From Celoporthe dispersa (Eukaryota; Ascomycota; Sordariomycetes; Diaporthales; Cryphonectriaceae), in assembly GCA_016584495.1 (NCBI GenBank), contig WAID01000005.1, positions 1,116,501 through 1,180,500 on the forward strand: 64,000 nucleotides of DNA. Reading direction: 5' to 3'. A program made the position numbers and the translations under genes. Under the pieces are notes generated by a model that did no database searches, was not told the origin of the DNA, and saw only the letters and a program-made list of their open reading frames with translations. Each line of letters starts with the position of its first letter. Position 1 is the stretch's first letter. Shown one piece after another: positions 48,701 to 60,390 of the stretch.

Positions 48701-50329
48701 ACCGTACGTCTCAACAAGGTGGTAAACGATCTTGGCCTGGCGTTCGGATGCTTCGTTGGAAGACAGCGGAACGATTCCAAACCGTACAGGCAGCTTGCGC
48801 TTGACGAAGTCCTGCAGCTGGTTGACCACTGTCGTGGTGTCATTCTTCTGGGTGAGGTCGACAGGGATGACGAGGTTGAAAATGTCGCGTCGGATCGAGG
48901 GTAGCTGGCCGGGCATTCCACCTTGCAGGAGGGTCACGAGAGCCTTTGGAAATTCCTCGTATCGCTTGTCCTTCTCGATGTTGTTGAGCCAGACAATGAC
49001 CTTGCCCTCTTCCGGCCCATCATGCCACAGGAACCGCTGAACCTCTGCGTCGTCGGCCTTCGCTTCCGTGACAGAGCTATGGGCAAGAAGGGAAATAGCC
49101 TCTTCCCCGGTGAGGCCAAGGTCCATGACTCCATGAATCATCTTGCGCTCTCGCCTCACCAGGTCCACAAGGGCAAACGCGTCCAGCTGCCGTTCAACAA
49201 GCTGAACGCCGTTCATCCAGAGGGCGTTGACGCCGCCTGGCACCAAGGAGGCGCGGTTGGCCCTATGCTCCGTCAAGAAGTCCGCAGAGACGTTGTGCGT
49301 CGCCAAGGAGGTCGAGTACTTGGGAAAGTCTTGTGTCAGCTTGAGCAGAGTGTCGAAAGGGCTGTCACTGTGCATGATGAAAGAGCCCGTCTTCAGACCA
49401 AGGTCCCTCAGCTCTGATGTGGACAGCGGCTTGAGGTCTGCCACCTCTTCCTCCTCGCCCAGTACAATTTCCGAGGCGATGACCTTCTGGGCGGCATCTT
49501 CCTCTGCCTTCCGGTCATCAATAACAATGTAATCTGTCCGTTTCAGGGCGAGCTCAACGCCATATCCACTAACGGGGAGCGCCTCCAGAGACTCGTGCGA
49601 GGACCTGCGGTGTCGGAGCTTGTAGGCACACTCCCGGCTCCGAGCTTTCTGGGCCAGGAGCTTGTGGAACTGTCCAAAATCCGAGGCCGTGATATCTGCA
49701 TACAAGATGCAGCCCGGACCACTGCCCATTGCAGCATCAAATGGTAGATCACGCTCTTGTCCCGCCGGCAGCTGGCCTCTAGGCTCGTCCAGAGACGGCG
49801 AGCAGTATTGTTGTCCCTGCCATAATATCCACGTATCACAGCCAGCCTGCTCTCCGGCCAACGAAGGTTCGACGCCGGTCTGGTAGTACTGGTAGTGGGC
49901 TTCGAGCTTGGGCGCCGCAGACCTGGTCGACAGGGCCAGCTTGAAGGTCGAGAGGCTCTCGGGGCTCGCTATATGGCCATCATTCTTTACAAGATCCAAG
50001 AATGCCTCGTACAGTTCCCTGTCAGTCGTCGCCTTGGCAAAATGGCCATCAGCTATGCGGTCGAGAAGGGGGAAGTAGCTGGAGGCGTTCTCCTGCGCTG
50101 CAGTCTCCCCTAGCAAGTAGGTCAGTAGTGGTCTCCTCCTCCTGCTCATCCCCTTTCCATAACACAAGAGGAGGACTCACAGCAGTTCTATGAGGTAGGG
50201 GCCGGAGGGAAAGGCCGCCTTCATGGAAATGTCGACAGACGGCCCGGCGCATACTGTCTGGCCTCCCAGGAAAGCTGCTCCCAGCATGGAAGCCGTCAGG
50301 CTCCATGGCAGCGGAGCCAGTCGTATCAT
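45731..50329 (-). CDS. UDP-glucose:glycoprotein glucosyltransferase (ER folding sensor)
   Basis: ER-lumenal enzyme that reglucosylates N-glycans of misfolded glycoproteins so that calnexin can rebind them. Signal peptide starts MIRLAPLPWSLTASMLGAAF. Exon 1 is 50329-50181, a 71-base intron (GTGAGT...CTAG) follows, and exon 2 is 50109-45731. The N-terminal thioredoxin-like sensor modules begin PSVDISMKAAFPSGPYLIEL, ETAAQENASSYFPLLDRIA. The C-terminal GT24 catalytic domain (about residues 1140-1430) contains MMVSVMKNTKHTVKFWFIEQ, the metal-binding DxD in KVIFVDADQIVRTD, and LDQDLPNHMQ. The tail ends in the ER retrieval signal KDEL after a charged linker. One extra base in the run 50107-50110 (minus GGGG, at the exon 2 start) breaks ELL|ETAAQEN. 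Corrected length is 1508 residues, normal for the family (Gpt1/Kre5-related). Confidence 0.95.
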
Positions 50330-51492
50330 ACCGTCTCTATAGTTGCCGTCGGGCCACAAGGGCTATGGGTAGCACTCCAGAAATGGACTCGGGGCCTCGA
50401 GGTCGTCTTGGCGAATCGAGGCGCGATCTGGCGCAGGCCTCGACGCTTCGTATCGGAGAGTGGAAGGACCGCTCAACTGAGCTTCCCTATGCTCCCATTG
50501 CCGAACGGATAAAGATTCCTAGGTTGGGCTGGTCTTCTGGCAACAATGTGGAGGTTGTAAGCACTGCAGGGGAGAGAGAGAGAGAGAGAAAAGACAGGTG
50601 TTCTCGTACGGATATGCTTTGAAGGTTTGACCCCTACTGTCTGAAGTCTTACACACATCAATAACGCTTCAGCTGCTGAAAGTGCCACCTAGGCCACACC
50701 CTTGAAAGCTATCCAAACTAGGCTAGCCTGCTGTAGCAGGTCCAGGGACCTGAAGCTAATACAGTAGCTGTCTTGTCCCTCAGCCCCCTTGCTTTGGGTT
50801 CTGGTGGGTCAGAGCAGCTGCTATTGTCCATAACGCAACTGCACTGGGAAAACAGGCAGCAGGGCAACCTTCAAATTTGGAAGCCATAGCAAGGCAAATA
50901 AATTGTAAGAGTAGGGTAGTTGCAGTATGTGATGAATGACTTGTAAAGAGAAGTCTTCTGCGGTTAATCCTCCTGTTTTCTTTTCTTCCCAAGTCATCTT
51001 CCAAGCACGTGCCAGCACAGCCAGAAAATGCACATCTGTCTCTTACTGTGTAAGACCTGTACTGTATTGAGCACTAAGCATCATAGTAGCAGCTCAGAGG
51101 TGGGCTGCACAGGGCAAACCAAACCCCCACCCCCCCCCTGGCAGGCAAAGCACCCCCTAGCCCGGCAGCCCAAGGTAGAGAGCACAGACCACCTGGCTGT
51201 GACGAGCAACCTTGCCCACATCACAGATGGACACGCTTTCCACTCTCCCAGGTTCTGGATTGCCAATACAGCAGCAGCACTTCACGCCCGCCAACCTGAT
51301 CAACCTCCTCTCCAGGTGGCTCCATCTTCCCTCCTTGACCTCACCCTAGACTGGACTCCTCGCAGTCCATCGGCATTACCCATCTGTGGCTGTCGTATGG
51401 CTTTCTGACCTTCCTGGGTCAATTCCACCGTCCTGCCAGTCTGTCCTCAGAGTTGATGTGAAGCTCCGGCTTCAACACGCCCACCACTCAAC
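50330..51492. promoter_or_regulatory. shared divergent promoter region of UGGT and coatomer alpha
   Basis: Spacer of 1.16 kb between the start codons of two divergently transcribed secretory-pathway genes. It contains a palindromic CACGTG at 51006-51011, a GA tract at 50574-50590, and a long C/A-rich stretch around 51118-51190. No ORF is supported. Co-regulation is inference from the arrangement. Confidence 0.5.
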
Positions 51493-54400
51493 ATGGCCTC
51501 CTCAGGCATGCTCACAAAGGTACAGCTACCTCTCTCCCCCTCCCTCTCTTCTATGGCCCATTGAGAGGGTGACAAGGACAACAAACCATTGACAGTGTGT
51601 CAACAGTTCGAGAGCAAAAGCTCGCGCGCAAAGGGAATCGCCTTTCATCCCAAGCGGTAAGCTGCACCAAACCGACCCAACCCCCACCAAGAGTCCTTCC
51701 GGGGCGCTTCGTCCAGGCTGACACGTACCGATCGCAGACCATGGATTCTTGTCTCTCTACACTCCTCGACCATTCAGCTGTGGGACTGTACGTACAAACC
51801 TATCGGAATCTCGGTTCTCCAACCCGTGTGGCAGTCCTAGGGCAGGAGACGCAGCGGGGATGGGGACATCTTTCCAAGCTGTCGCGAACCCTCCCATGCG
51901 CTCCGCGCCCCTCGAAATACTGTCAATTCTTTCAGGATAGATGCTAATGGTGCTGCCTTCACGCAAAGACCGTATGGGAACCTTGATCGATCGACTCGAA
52001 GGTCACAGCGGCCCCGTCCGAGGCGTCGACTTCCACAAGACCCAACCCCTCTTCGTCTCCGGTGGCGACGACTACAAGATCAAGGTGTGGTCTCTGACGA
52101 CGAGGCGCGAGCTGTTCACGCTGAATGGGCACCTGGACTACGTCCGAACCGTGTTCTTCCACCATGAGCTGCCATGGATCATCTCCTCGTCCGACGACCA
52201 GACCATCAGGATATGGAACTGGCAGAACCGATCCCTGATCTGCACCATGACCGGTCATAATCACTATGTCATGTGCGCCAACTTCCACCCTACCCAGGAC
52301 CTGGTCGTCTCTGCGTCCCTCGACCAGTCTGTCCGTGTTTGGGACATCTCGGGCCTGCGCAAGAAGCACTCTGCACCGACATCGATGACGTTCGAGGAGC
52401 AGGTGGCGAGGGGCAACCAGAACCAGACCGACATGTTCGGTAACACAGATGCTGTCGTCAAGTTTGTTCTGGAGGGCCACGACAGGGGCGTGAATTGGGT
52501 CGCGTTCCATCCCACCATGCCCCTGATCGTGTCGGCCGGTGACGACAGGCTGGTCAAGCTGTGGCGCATGAGCGAGACCAAGGCCTGGGAGGTCGACACG
52601 TGCCGAGGGCACTTCCAGAACGCATCAGGCTGCCTGTTCCACCCTCACCAGGACCTCATCCTCTCGGCCGGCGAAGACAAGACCATCCGGGTCTGGGACC
52701 TGAACAAGAGGACCAGCGTGCAGAGCTTCAAGCGGGAGAACGACCGCTTCTGGGTGATCGCCGCGCACCCCGAGATCAATCTGTTCGCAGCCGGCCACGA
52801 CAACGGAGTGATGGTCTTCAAGTTGGAACGCGAGCGGCCCGCGATGGCCGTTCACCAGAACACCCTGTTCTACATCACCAAGGAAAAGCATGTCAAGTCC
52901 TACGACTTCCAGAAGGGGACGGAGAGCCCAACGCTTCTGTCCCTTAAGAAGGTCGGACCAGCATGGGTCCCTCCGCGCACTCTGTCCTACAACCCTGCCG
53001 AACGCTCCGTCCTGGTGACTTCCTCTACGGACGGGGGCTCTTATGAGCTGATCAACCTTCCCCGTGACGGTTCCGGTGCCATAGAACCGACAGAGTCCAA
53101 GCGTGGCCCAGGCAATTCGGCTATTTTCGTCGCTCGGAATCGGTTTGCTGTCCTCAGCACCGCCTCCCAGACCATCGACATCAAGGACCTGTCCAACTCG
53201 ACAACCCGGTCCTTCAAGCCCCCCGTAGGCACCACGGATATCTACTTTGGCGGAACTGGCAACCTGCTCATCATAACACCGACCGCCGTCCATCTCTATG
53301 ACATCCAGCAGAAGAAGAGCATCGCAGAGCTGTCTGTCAATGGTGTCAAGTATGTGGTCTGGTCCAACGATGGCCTCTATGCTGCCCTCCTGAGCAAGCA
53401 CAATGTGACGATTGTGACCAAGACGCTGGAGCAGGTCAGCACCCTGCACGAGACGATCAGGATCAAGAGTGCCACCTGGGATGACGCCGGTGTCCTTCTC
53501 TACTCCACCCTCAACCACATCAAGTACACCCTGCTCAACGGTGACAACGGCATCGTTCGCACACTGGATACGACGGTGTATCTCACGCGTGTCAAGGGCC
53601 GCAACGTCTACTGCCTCGATCGGGCGGCGAAGCCCAAGGTTCTGCACATCGATCCCACCGAGTACCGTTTCAAGCTTGCGCTGGTCAAGAAGAACTACAG
53701 CGAAATGCTTGACATCATCCGGAATTCCAGCTTGGTGGGACAGTCTGTCATCTCGTATGTGCAGAAGAAGGGGTATCCCGAGATTGCGCTGCAGTTCGTT
53801 CAGGACCCAACAACCCGCTTCGAGCTCGCCCTTGAGTGCGGCAACCTGGACGTGGCGGTGGAGATGGCCAAGGAGTTGGACAAGCAGGTTCTGTGGCTGA
53901 AGCTCGGCACCGAGGCCCTGTCTCACGGCAACCACCAGGTTGTGGAGATGGCCTACCAGAAGCTGAAGCAGTTCGACAAGCTGTCCTTCCTCTACCTCAC
54001 GACCGGTGACCAGTCCAAGCTTGCAAGGATGGCCAAGATCGCCGAGCACAGAGGAGACTTCACCGCACAATTCCAGAACGACCTCTACCTCGGCGAGAAA
54101 GACCGGGTCCAGATGTTCAAGGAGGTCGACCTGTACCCACTGGCATACATGACCGCCAAATCATACGGCATGGAGGACGAGTGCCAAGCCATCCTGGAGG
54201 CTACAGGCTTGACGGAAGATCAGATCACAATGCCAAAGATTGGCGAAGCTCTGACCCCCCAAAACCCGTTGTGCCGACCTACAAGGCAAACTGGCCTACC
54301 AGGGCCACCTCGCAGTCATTCTTCGAGAAGGCCCTCATGGGTGAGATGGAAGGCCTCTCGTTGGATGACGCGCCGGCAGCCACGAACGGCTTCGGCGAGG

Positions 54401-55574
54401 AAGCCGAGGATGATATCGCTGCCAAGAACGGCGCGCTGGTTGAAGACGACGCGGATGAGGACGCTGCGGGGTGGGATATGGGCGACGATATCGTGCCAGA
54501 AGTGGAGGGCGATTTCGTCAACGTCGAGAGCGCAGATGCCGGCGGCGCCGGCAGCAGCGAGGCCGACCTATGGGCCCGGAACTCACCCCTGGCGGTCGAC
54601 CACGTCGCGGGAGGATCATTCGAGAGTGCCATGAACCTCCTCAACAGGCAAGTTGGTGCTGTCAACTTCTCACCACTCAAGCCAAGGTTCATGGAAGTGT
54701 ACGAGGCGTCCAAGACCTACCTGCCTGCATCTGCGGGACTTCCACCCCTGGTCAACTATGTGCGCCGGACGGTCGAGGAGCAGGACCTGAGACAGGTGCT
54801 GCCGTTCATCCCTCGGGATCTCGAGCACCTGGCCAGCAACGACCTACAGCAGGGTTACGACTCGATGAAGGCCAACAAGCTGGAGGATGGCCTCACCATC
54901 TTCAAGAGCATCCTGCACGCGATACTGGTCAACGCGGTATCAAGCGAGGGCGAGGTCGCAGAGGCCAAGAAGCTCATCACCTCCGCGAGCGAGTACTCCG
55001 TCGCCATGAGCGTCGAGCTCGCACGTAGGAAACTCGGCGCCCCTAACGAGGTCAATGCCGACCCCGAGAAGCTGAAGCGCTCTCTGGAGCTGTCGGCATA
55101 CTTCACCATCCCCAAGATCGAGGTGCCCCACCGGCAGTTGGCCCTGCTCAACGCCATGAACCTAGCGTTCAGGAGCAAGAACTACAGCTCGGCGTTGAGC
55201 TTTGCTAACCGCATCTTGGCAAACGGCGGTGCCAACAAGATCTTGGAAAACGTAAGTCACAAGAACCGCCCCCCCCCCTTCCCAATCAGGTGAAGTGAGA
55301 TTTTTCTCCCCGGCTGACAATCCTCCTACAGGCACGCAAGACCAAGGCTCAGTGCGAGCGCAACCCGCACGACACGGTGGAGATCGAGTTCGACCAGTTC
55401 GCCGAGTTCGAGATCTGTGCGGCCAGCCACACGCCCATCTACAGCGGGACGGCGTACGAAGAGTGCGCCTTTGACGGCGCCAAGTACCACACCAAATACA
55501 AGGGCACGGTATGCACGGTCTGCGAGGTCTGCGAGGTCGGCAAGCACGGCAGCGGTCTTAAGCTGTTCTTCTGA
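51493..55574 (+). CDS. COP1: coatomer subunit alpha (COPI coat)
   Basis: Scaffold subunit of the COPI coat for Golgi-to-ER and intra-Golgi retrograde transport; its WD40 propeller binds dilysine cargo tails. Five exons: 51493-51519, 51608-51657, 51738-51787, 51969-55251 and 55332-55574. The first three are tiny and spell MASSGMLTK, FESKSSRAKGIAFHPKR and PWILVSLHSSTIQLWDY before RMGTLIDR, matching the conserved alpha-COP N-terminus. WD40 repeats run to about residue 320 (GGDDYKIKVW, SSDDQTIRIWNW, SASLDQSVRVWD, SAGDDRLVKLW, SAGEDKTIRVWD). A coatomer-associated middle region follows, then the COPI C-terminal domain from about 810 (VPTYKANWPT, acidic linker, EVCEVGKHGSGLKLFF end). One C is missing from the run 54255-54260, breaking GEALT|PPKPVVPTYK. 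Corrected length is 1217 residues, as expected. Confidence 0.96.
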
Positions 55575-56346
55575 ACGGTGTTTCGGAGGGAGGGGGACGG
55601 GGAACCGGGCGCGATGGGAAAAGTAGTCGGGCCCTTCTTGGTGGCAAAGAGGGAGAGCTGGGGGAGTAGAAGGTAGCCTTTGAAATTCGATCATGATTCC
55701 AGAAAGAGAGGCGGTGGTCACGGTGCCCCTGCGCCAACATGTAATTATGACGCAAAGACGAACCCCAGGTGCGGAAGATGGACAATGGCTGGTCGTTGAA
55801 GAATCGTGTTTCTGTTTGAATCTGGCTCTTAGACAAAATCGCGGCGGATAGGGGAGGGAGGAGGGGGGGGGGAAAACCCAAAACACCCTCGCTACTGGAG
55901 GTGTCCGCCTGGATGCAACATATAGATAATGCATCTCACATGTCACGTCTACTACACCTTGGTTGCCGGCGCTCTCGGTCAGGCGCCTTGTGTGGATACG
56001 TTCTTTGCGTTGACAGCCGTCGGTTGTGACCTACGGACAAGCAGCACAGCCAGGCTAGCCACCAGGTGCGTCGTCGTCTGATCGTCTAATGATATTACAT
56101 TGTCATCATGTCTAGTGCCGTTTCTTCCTGGCCTTCTCTCTCTCTCTCCCTTCAGCAAATTCCTCATCACGGCTCGGCTCTTGCTATGCATCATGCCACC
56201 CGCACTGAACTAGGGGCCTCGCCTCCAGCCCGCTCTCTCTCTCTCTCTCCGTCTCTCTCTCGACTCTTACGGGACGGTCCACGGCAGGGACACCCAAACA
56301 CCGCCACCTCCATTCGCACCCGACCGGAAGCCCAAACCAGACGAGG
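55575..56346. other. convergent intergenic region of coatomer alpha and RPN12
   Basis: 3' flanks of both genes; TC tracts at 56130-56150 and 56236-56263. No gene seen. Confidence 0.55.
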
Positions 56347-57341
56347 CTACACGATAGTCTCCAGCTCCCGCGCATACCCCAGCGCATTCTCAATGACCAG
56401 CTTGCTCATGCCCTCCTTGGCGGCACCGGCGCCGCCCGCCGCAGGGTCCTCCTGGTCCTCGCCGGCGGTCTCGGTCTCCTTGGGGAAGTAGATCATGCCG
56501 TCCCTGAGGATCCAGCCGCGCGACTTGGCGAAGTCGATGACGGCGCCCTCGGAGTCGAGGAAGAGAAGGGACTTTGTTGAGGAGATGGGGAGGCTGGGGT
56601 AGGCACGCTCGCTGGAGGAGGCGATCTCGGAGCGGATCTGGGAGGTGAGGATCTGAGGCGGGGGCGGTCCCGGGAGGGCGCTGGGGTCAGCAAAGCAGGT
56701 TCTCCTCCTCAAGAAGAAAGCAAGAAATATATGTAAATATCATATAGAAAAAGTAGGGGGCGGGCAGGGTAGGGCCGGGGACTACTGACCTCTGAGAACA
56801 CGGCATACTCCTCGCTAGGCACCTCGCGGCTCTTCATGGCCTTCCAGACGCGGTCATAGCTGCCCTCCATCAGCCACCGCTCCAGGCGGATCGGGTAGCC
56901 GAGGAAGCGGTCGCCCTCGACATCGACACTGCCGCCGCCGCCCTCGCGGGTCGACAGGCTCTCGAGCTCGCTGTGGAACTCGGCGTAGCGGCCCTGGGTG
57001 AGGAGGAGGAGCAGGTAGAGGCCGGTGACCTTGTTGCGCTCGGGCAGGGCGGGGGGCAGGACGGCGGCGGGGAGCTCGTAAAAGGGGGCCAGCTGGGTGA
57101 CGTAGCGGGTGAAGGCGTCCGGGTCGCGGGCGCGGATGCTGTAGAGGGCGCCCTGCTCGTACGTCTCGCGGGCGAGGGCGAGGATGGGCTGGGGCTGGGG
57201 CGGGCTGGAGGGCGAGAGGGCCGAGAGCTTGAGGAGGAGGAGCTTGGCTCTTGAGAGGAGGGAGGCGGCGTCGGCGTAGCTGAGGGAGGACGGGGAGGAC
57301 TTCAGCTGGCTGAGGATCTGCTGCAGCTGGCGGTCGGCCAT
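56347..57341 (-). CDS. RPN12: 26S proteasome regulatory subunit Rpn12
   Basis: Lid subunit of the 19S regulatory particle (PSMD8 in animals), joining late in lid assembly. Two exons: 57341-56790 and 56652-56347, with a 137-base intron (GTCAGT...CTCAG) between AVFSE and ILTSQIRSEI. No frame break; 285 residues, the usual fungal size. N-terminal helical repeats (QLQQILSQLKSSPSS, YEQGALYSIRARDPDAFTRY) are followed by the CSN8/PSD8/eIF3k-type PCI region (NKVTGLYLLLLLTQGRYAEF, FLGYPIRLERWLMEGSYDRV). The winged-helix end includes SSERAYPSLPISS, VIDFAKSRGWIL and the characteristic C-terminus ENALGYARELETIV. A short Ala/Gly/Glu-rich insertion precedes the last helix. Confidence 0.95.
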
Positions 57342-58867
57342 CTTGAGCGAGAGGCGGCTGCGAGGTTAGGTAGGTGGGTAGCTTGGTGGTGGTGATGAAG
57401 GCGGAGGCGAGCCCAGAGGGTGGGTAGGAGGTGGTGGTGATGGGCGCAGCCGGTCTGTAATTGGGTTGTTGTTGCACAGCTCAAGGAGAGAGAGGGGGGG
57501 GGGGATCGAGGTTGCTTGGTAGTGGGAGCAGAGTTGTCTTGCTCTGTACGGTCGTCTCAGGGCGCGTGGATAGTCGTCGTAGATGGTTCGTCGTCAGAAA
57601 TGGTATCGTTATGGTGAATAATAGCCAGCGCCAGGCTGCGGGAAGCTGACGATTGACGCTGTCTTCCGGCCGGCAGCGTGAGCTTGGGGGAGGTGGGGTC
57701 GCGGTGAAGCGCATGGTCTGGTCTGAAATGTGTAAGGCCTGACCCTTGCACGTCAGAACCTTTTCATGCCGACCCCTTGTGCCCTGCAGCCCACCGGCCG
57801 CAAGAAATGCAAGGACTACAACATGTTTTCAATGTCCTGGCACCTGTGCTCCTCCCTCACAACAAGGTCGGGCTATTTGCGGTTTCCTAAGTTTTTTTTT
57901 TTTTTTGTTTTTTCCTTTTGTTCGTCCATTGCTGGCTTCAGGCGTCTGTGCTCCTCCTTCGGGTGGGAAGCCTCAGGACTGCAGAAGACCCTACCCAGCA
58001 CCTGTCGAGGCAGAAACAACACAGCGAGGGAGGACTTGCCACATGCATCTTGCCGAGCTGTCGTCCGGCCCCGCGCAGTTCGTAGATCCTAGATCGACCT
58101 CGTGATTCATCACCCTCCACCCTGGAACTAAGATCCCCTAAGTCGCGTCAGTGCTCCGTCGATGACAGCTCGGTCCTGTCATGTGCCCTGGGCGTGTAAT
58201 GGACCATGTCCCTTCCTATCCGCAGCGGGACAGCAGACGAAAGCAAACCAAGGGTGTCCTCACTATACACGATCCGGGAAAGAGGAACGCGATCGGTGTC
58301 ATCCTGAAGCAGGGCCCCAGACATGACACAGTAGATCTATCCCAAAGGACGACTCTTGACACGTGAGGGAGTATTCCACAGGATATCAGGTCTGGGAGAC
58401 ATTTGGGAGGTAGGATCATCAGAGATCGGGAGCTTACTTCACCATGGTACATCTACCGGCGCGACATGCCTCTGCACAGGCAACTCGTCATCGTCACAGG
58501 TCAATACGTCAAGCCGATCTGCTCATCTCACATGAAGAAGATAACAAGGCTCAAGTAGGGTGTTCTAGACCAGCAAATATCCGCCGCGCGACCGCCAGGC
58601 TGCCCTAGACTATCTGCTAAGGCAAGTAATGGTGCCACTCACTGCGTATGGCTCGATGCTGGGCACCTGGGCAGCAATATATAAACCCACTCCTCGTCCC
58701 CCCAGCCTCGCGTTTCTCTTCTTCCCTCCTTCGTTCTTCAGACTTCTCCATCACCTGCCCCTCTGGCCCGCAGCACCCGGTTCTCGGTGACGCGCCGCGC
58801 CCGCTCTGCTCTCGCCATCAGCAGCGCCGATCGATGACCGGCTCTGTGGCCCTCCCAACATCCAACG
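57342..58867. other. RPN12 upstream region and spacer
   Basis: No supported gene. A T run lies at 57893-57906. A TATA-like AATATATAAACC at 58675-58686 precedes a pyrimidine-rich stretch and the small plus-strand candidate. Confidence 0.45.
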
Positions 58868-59038
58868 ATGCCACGACCAACGACACAAGGAGAGAAGAAG
58901 GGTCAGGGCCCAGCAACACTACTACAAGATGAAAGAGAGCAGCCTTCGAGTGACGCGATCGTGACCAGCGAGGCGAAACAAGACCGGGACAGACAAAGAC
59001 GGACCCTGACAATACTTCAGGCTGTGGACCCCCTCTAG
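58868..59038 (+). CDS. small ORF candidate (56 residues)
   Basis: Starts MPRPTTQGEKKGQGPATLLQ and ends LTILQAVDPL. Hydrophilic and charged, no recognised family. It follows a TATA-like box by about 190 bases and a pyrimidine-rich, promoter-like stretch. Another frame of the same DNA (ATG at 58834) is also open for a short way, so coding is doubtful. Confidence 0.2.
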   Translation: MPRPTTQGEKKGQGPATLLQDEREQPSSDAIVTSEAKQDRDRQRRTLTILQAVDPL

Positions 59039-59102
59039 ACTTACACCAGCGCCGAGCCTACCGGTACCCTCCCTTCTTCCCGAGATGGGCCTCGCAGGGC
59101 CC

Positions 59103-59270
59103 TCATGCGTCCTCGCCCTCGCCCTCCTCCGTCGTCGAGAGCGCGCTTCTAAGCCGATGCTCCCACCAGACCTTCGCAGCGGCAATGTCCTTGGCCTCCG
59201 CCCTCCCTTCCCCCTCAAAACCCTTGACCGGTCGCGACGCTCCGTCTTTGGGTTCTAGTACAACAAGCAT
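59103..59270 (-). CDS. small ORF candidate (55 residues) or terminal exon
   Basis: The minus strand reads MLVVLEPKDGASRPVKGFEG at the start, then an alanine/charged helix-like stretch KDIAAAKVWWEHRLRSAL and an acidic end EEGEGEDA. The composition looks like real protein. TACTAG at 59261-59256 could be a 3' splice site, making it a last exon starting at 59255. No upstream exon or family recognised. It is convergent with the small ORF at 58868-59038. Confidence 0.35.
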   Translation of the reverse strand: MLVVLEPKDGASRPVKGFEGEGRAEAKDIAAAKVWWEHRLRSALSTTEEGEGEDA

Positions 59271-60329
59271 ACGAGATTATCTCTCATCTCTCCCCCCTTA
59301 TGAATGGGCGATCTAACTACGGCCATCTCACTTTTGTTGGAAACATCTGCTCTCTTCTCTGGTGCTGTGGATATTGTATTGTCACATCCAGACCGTGATG
59401 CCTGTCATGCTATGGTTCACACGGACTTTGTTTTTTTCTTTATCATATAATAAGTTAATTATACTGAGATCCGGGCTTCACTCTCTGGCCGGTGCGCGTT
59501 TCTATCGAGAAAGAGAAATAGACTATGCCTCGAGCCTTTAGTTTTTGTAGCCACCCCACCTACTATTTAATACGACGCACAAGGAGCTTCTCTGCCAGGC
59601 ACCGTGCTAGTCTGCATCGACTCTTCTGTGCCGCCCTCTCCAAAGTTATCTTTTGCTTCTACTTGAATGCTATAAAAGTTAGATACCAGCAGTGCTATTT
59701 TCGTAAGTGTGTAGGTATGCAAGGGGATCATTTCTGAACTATACAATATAATCCAAACAAAAGTCCGATCAATAGTCTAGTCACTAATATAGATATACAT
59801 GATATTATATATATATATATACAAGAAACAAGTAAACTGGGTTGTTGGCGGGAGAGGCCATGGGATTCAAAAGACCATTATTTTGTAATGTAACTTGCAG
59901 GTAGATATTAGATGTGAACATAGCCATGCCACCCTTTTCATCTGTATCCAACACCTCCAACCCTCCCAACTATCATATCAAATATAAAATACAAAAACAC
60001 ACCAAGTGCCCCTCCTTCTGTATGCACAAGTACGTATATTATATTCCTGACCAAAAAAATACCCAGCATGAATGAACGAATTCATGACCTGTGCCCGTAA
60101 TTAACCTATGTATATATATATGAGAGGATAGATGAATATGCGTATTAAAACAAGAACACCCAGACATCACAACAAATATATGTGTGTGTGCAATGTTATG
60201 TGGATCATGGACGACAAGAAGGCGCTTTCAATGGATTCAAATCAATCAACCATGCTAGCCTGCCCATGGTATCTCTTTCGCTTTCCTATAGCAAATATCT
60301 CATCTCTCCTCTCCCTTTCTCCCCCCCCC

Positions 60330-60361
<32 letters not shown>

Positions 60362-60390
60362 TCTCTCTCTCTCACAAAGCTGAGGCAGGT
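59271..60390. other. AT-rich intergenic region
   Basis: Clearly AT-richer than the rest (59400-60180), with TA runs at 59806-59822 and 60111-60122. 3' side of the Skt5-like gene. No gene seen. Confidence 0.55.
60320..60373. repeat. C run, (TC)n, (AC)n, (TC)n compound microsatellite
   Basis: Twelve C, then CTCTCT, ACACAC and CTCTCT blocks, just downstream of the Skt5-like stop codon. Confidence 0.9.

Noticed and set aside
51941..51968. Coatomer alpha start at ATG 51941
   Set aside because: This ATG lies in the intron before exon 4; upstream micro-exons restore the conserved N-terminus exactly.
55640..55648. GGTGGCAAA, identical to the yeast proteasome-associated control element, near RPN12
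   Set aside because: It lies downstream of the RPN12 stop codon, not in its promoter, and filamentous fungi are not known to rely on Rpn4 in the same way. A chance match is likely.
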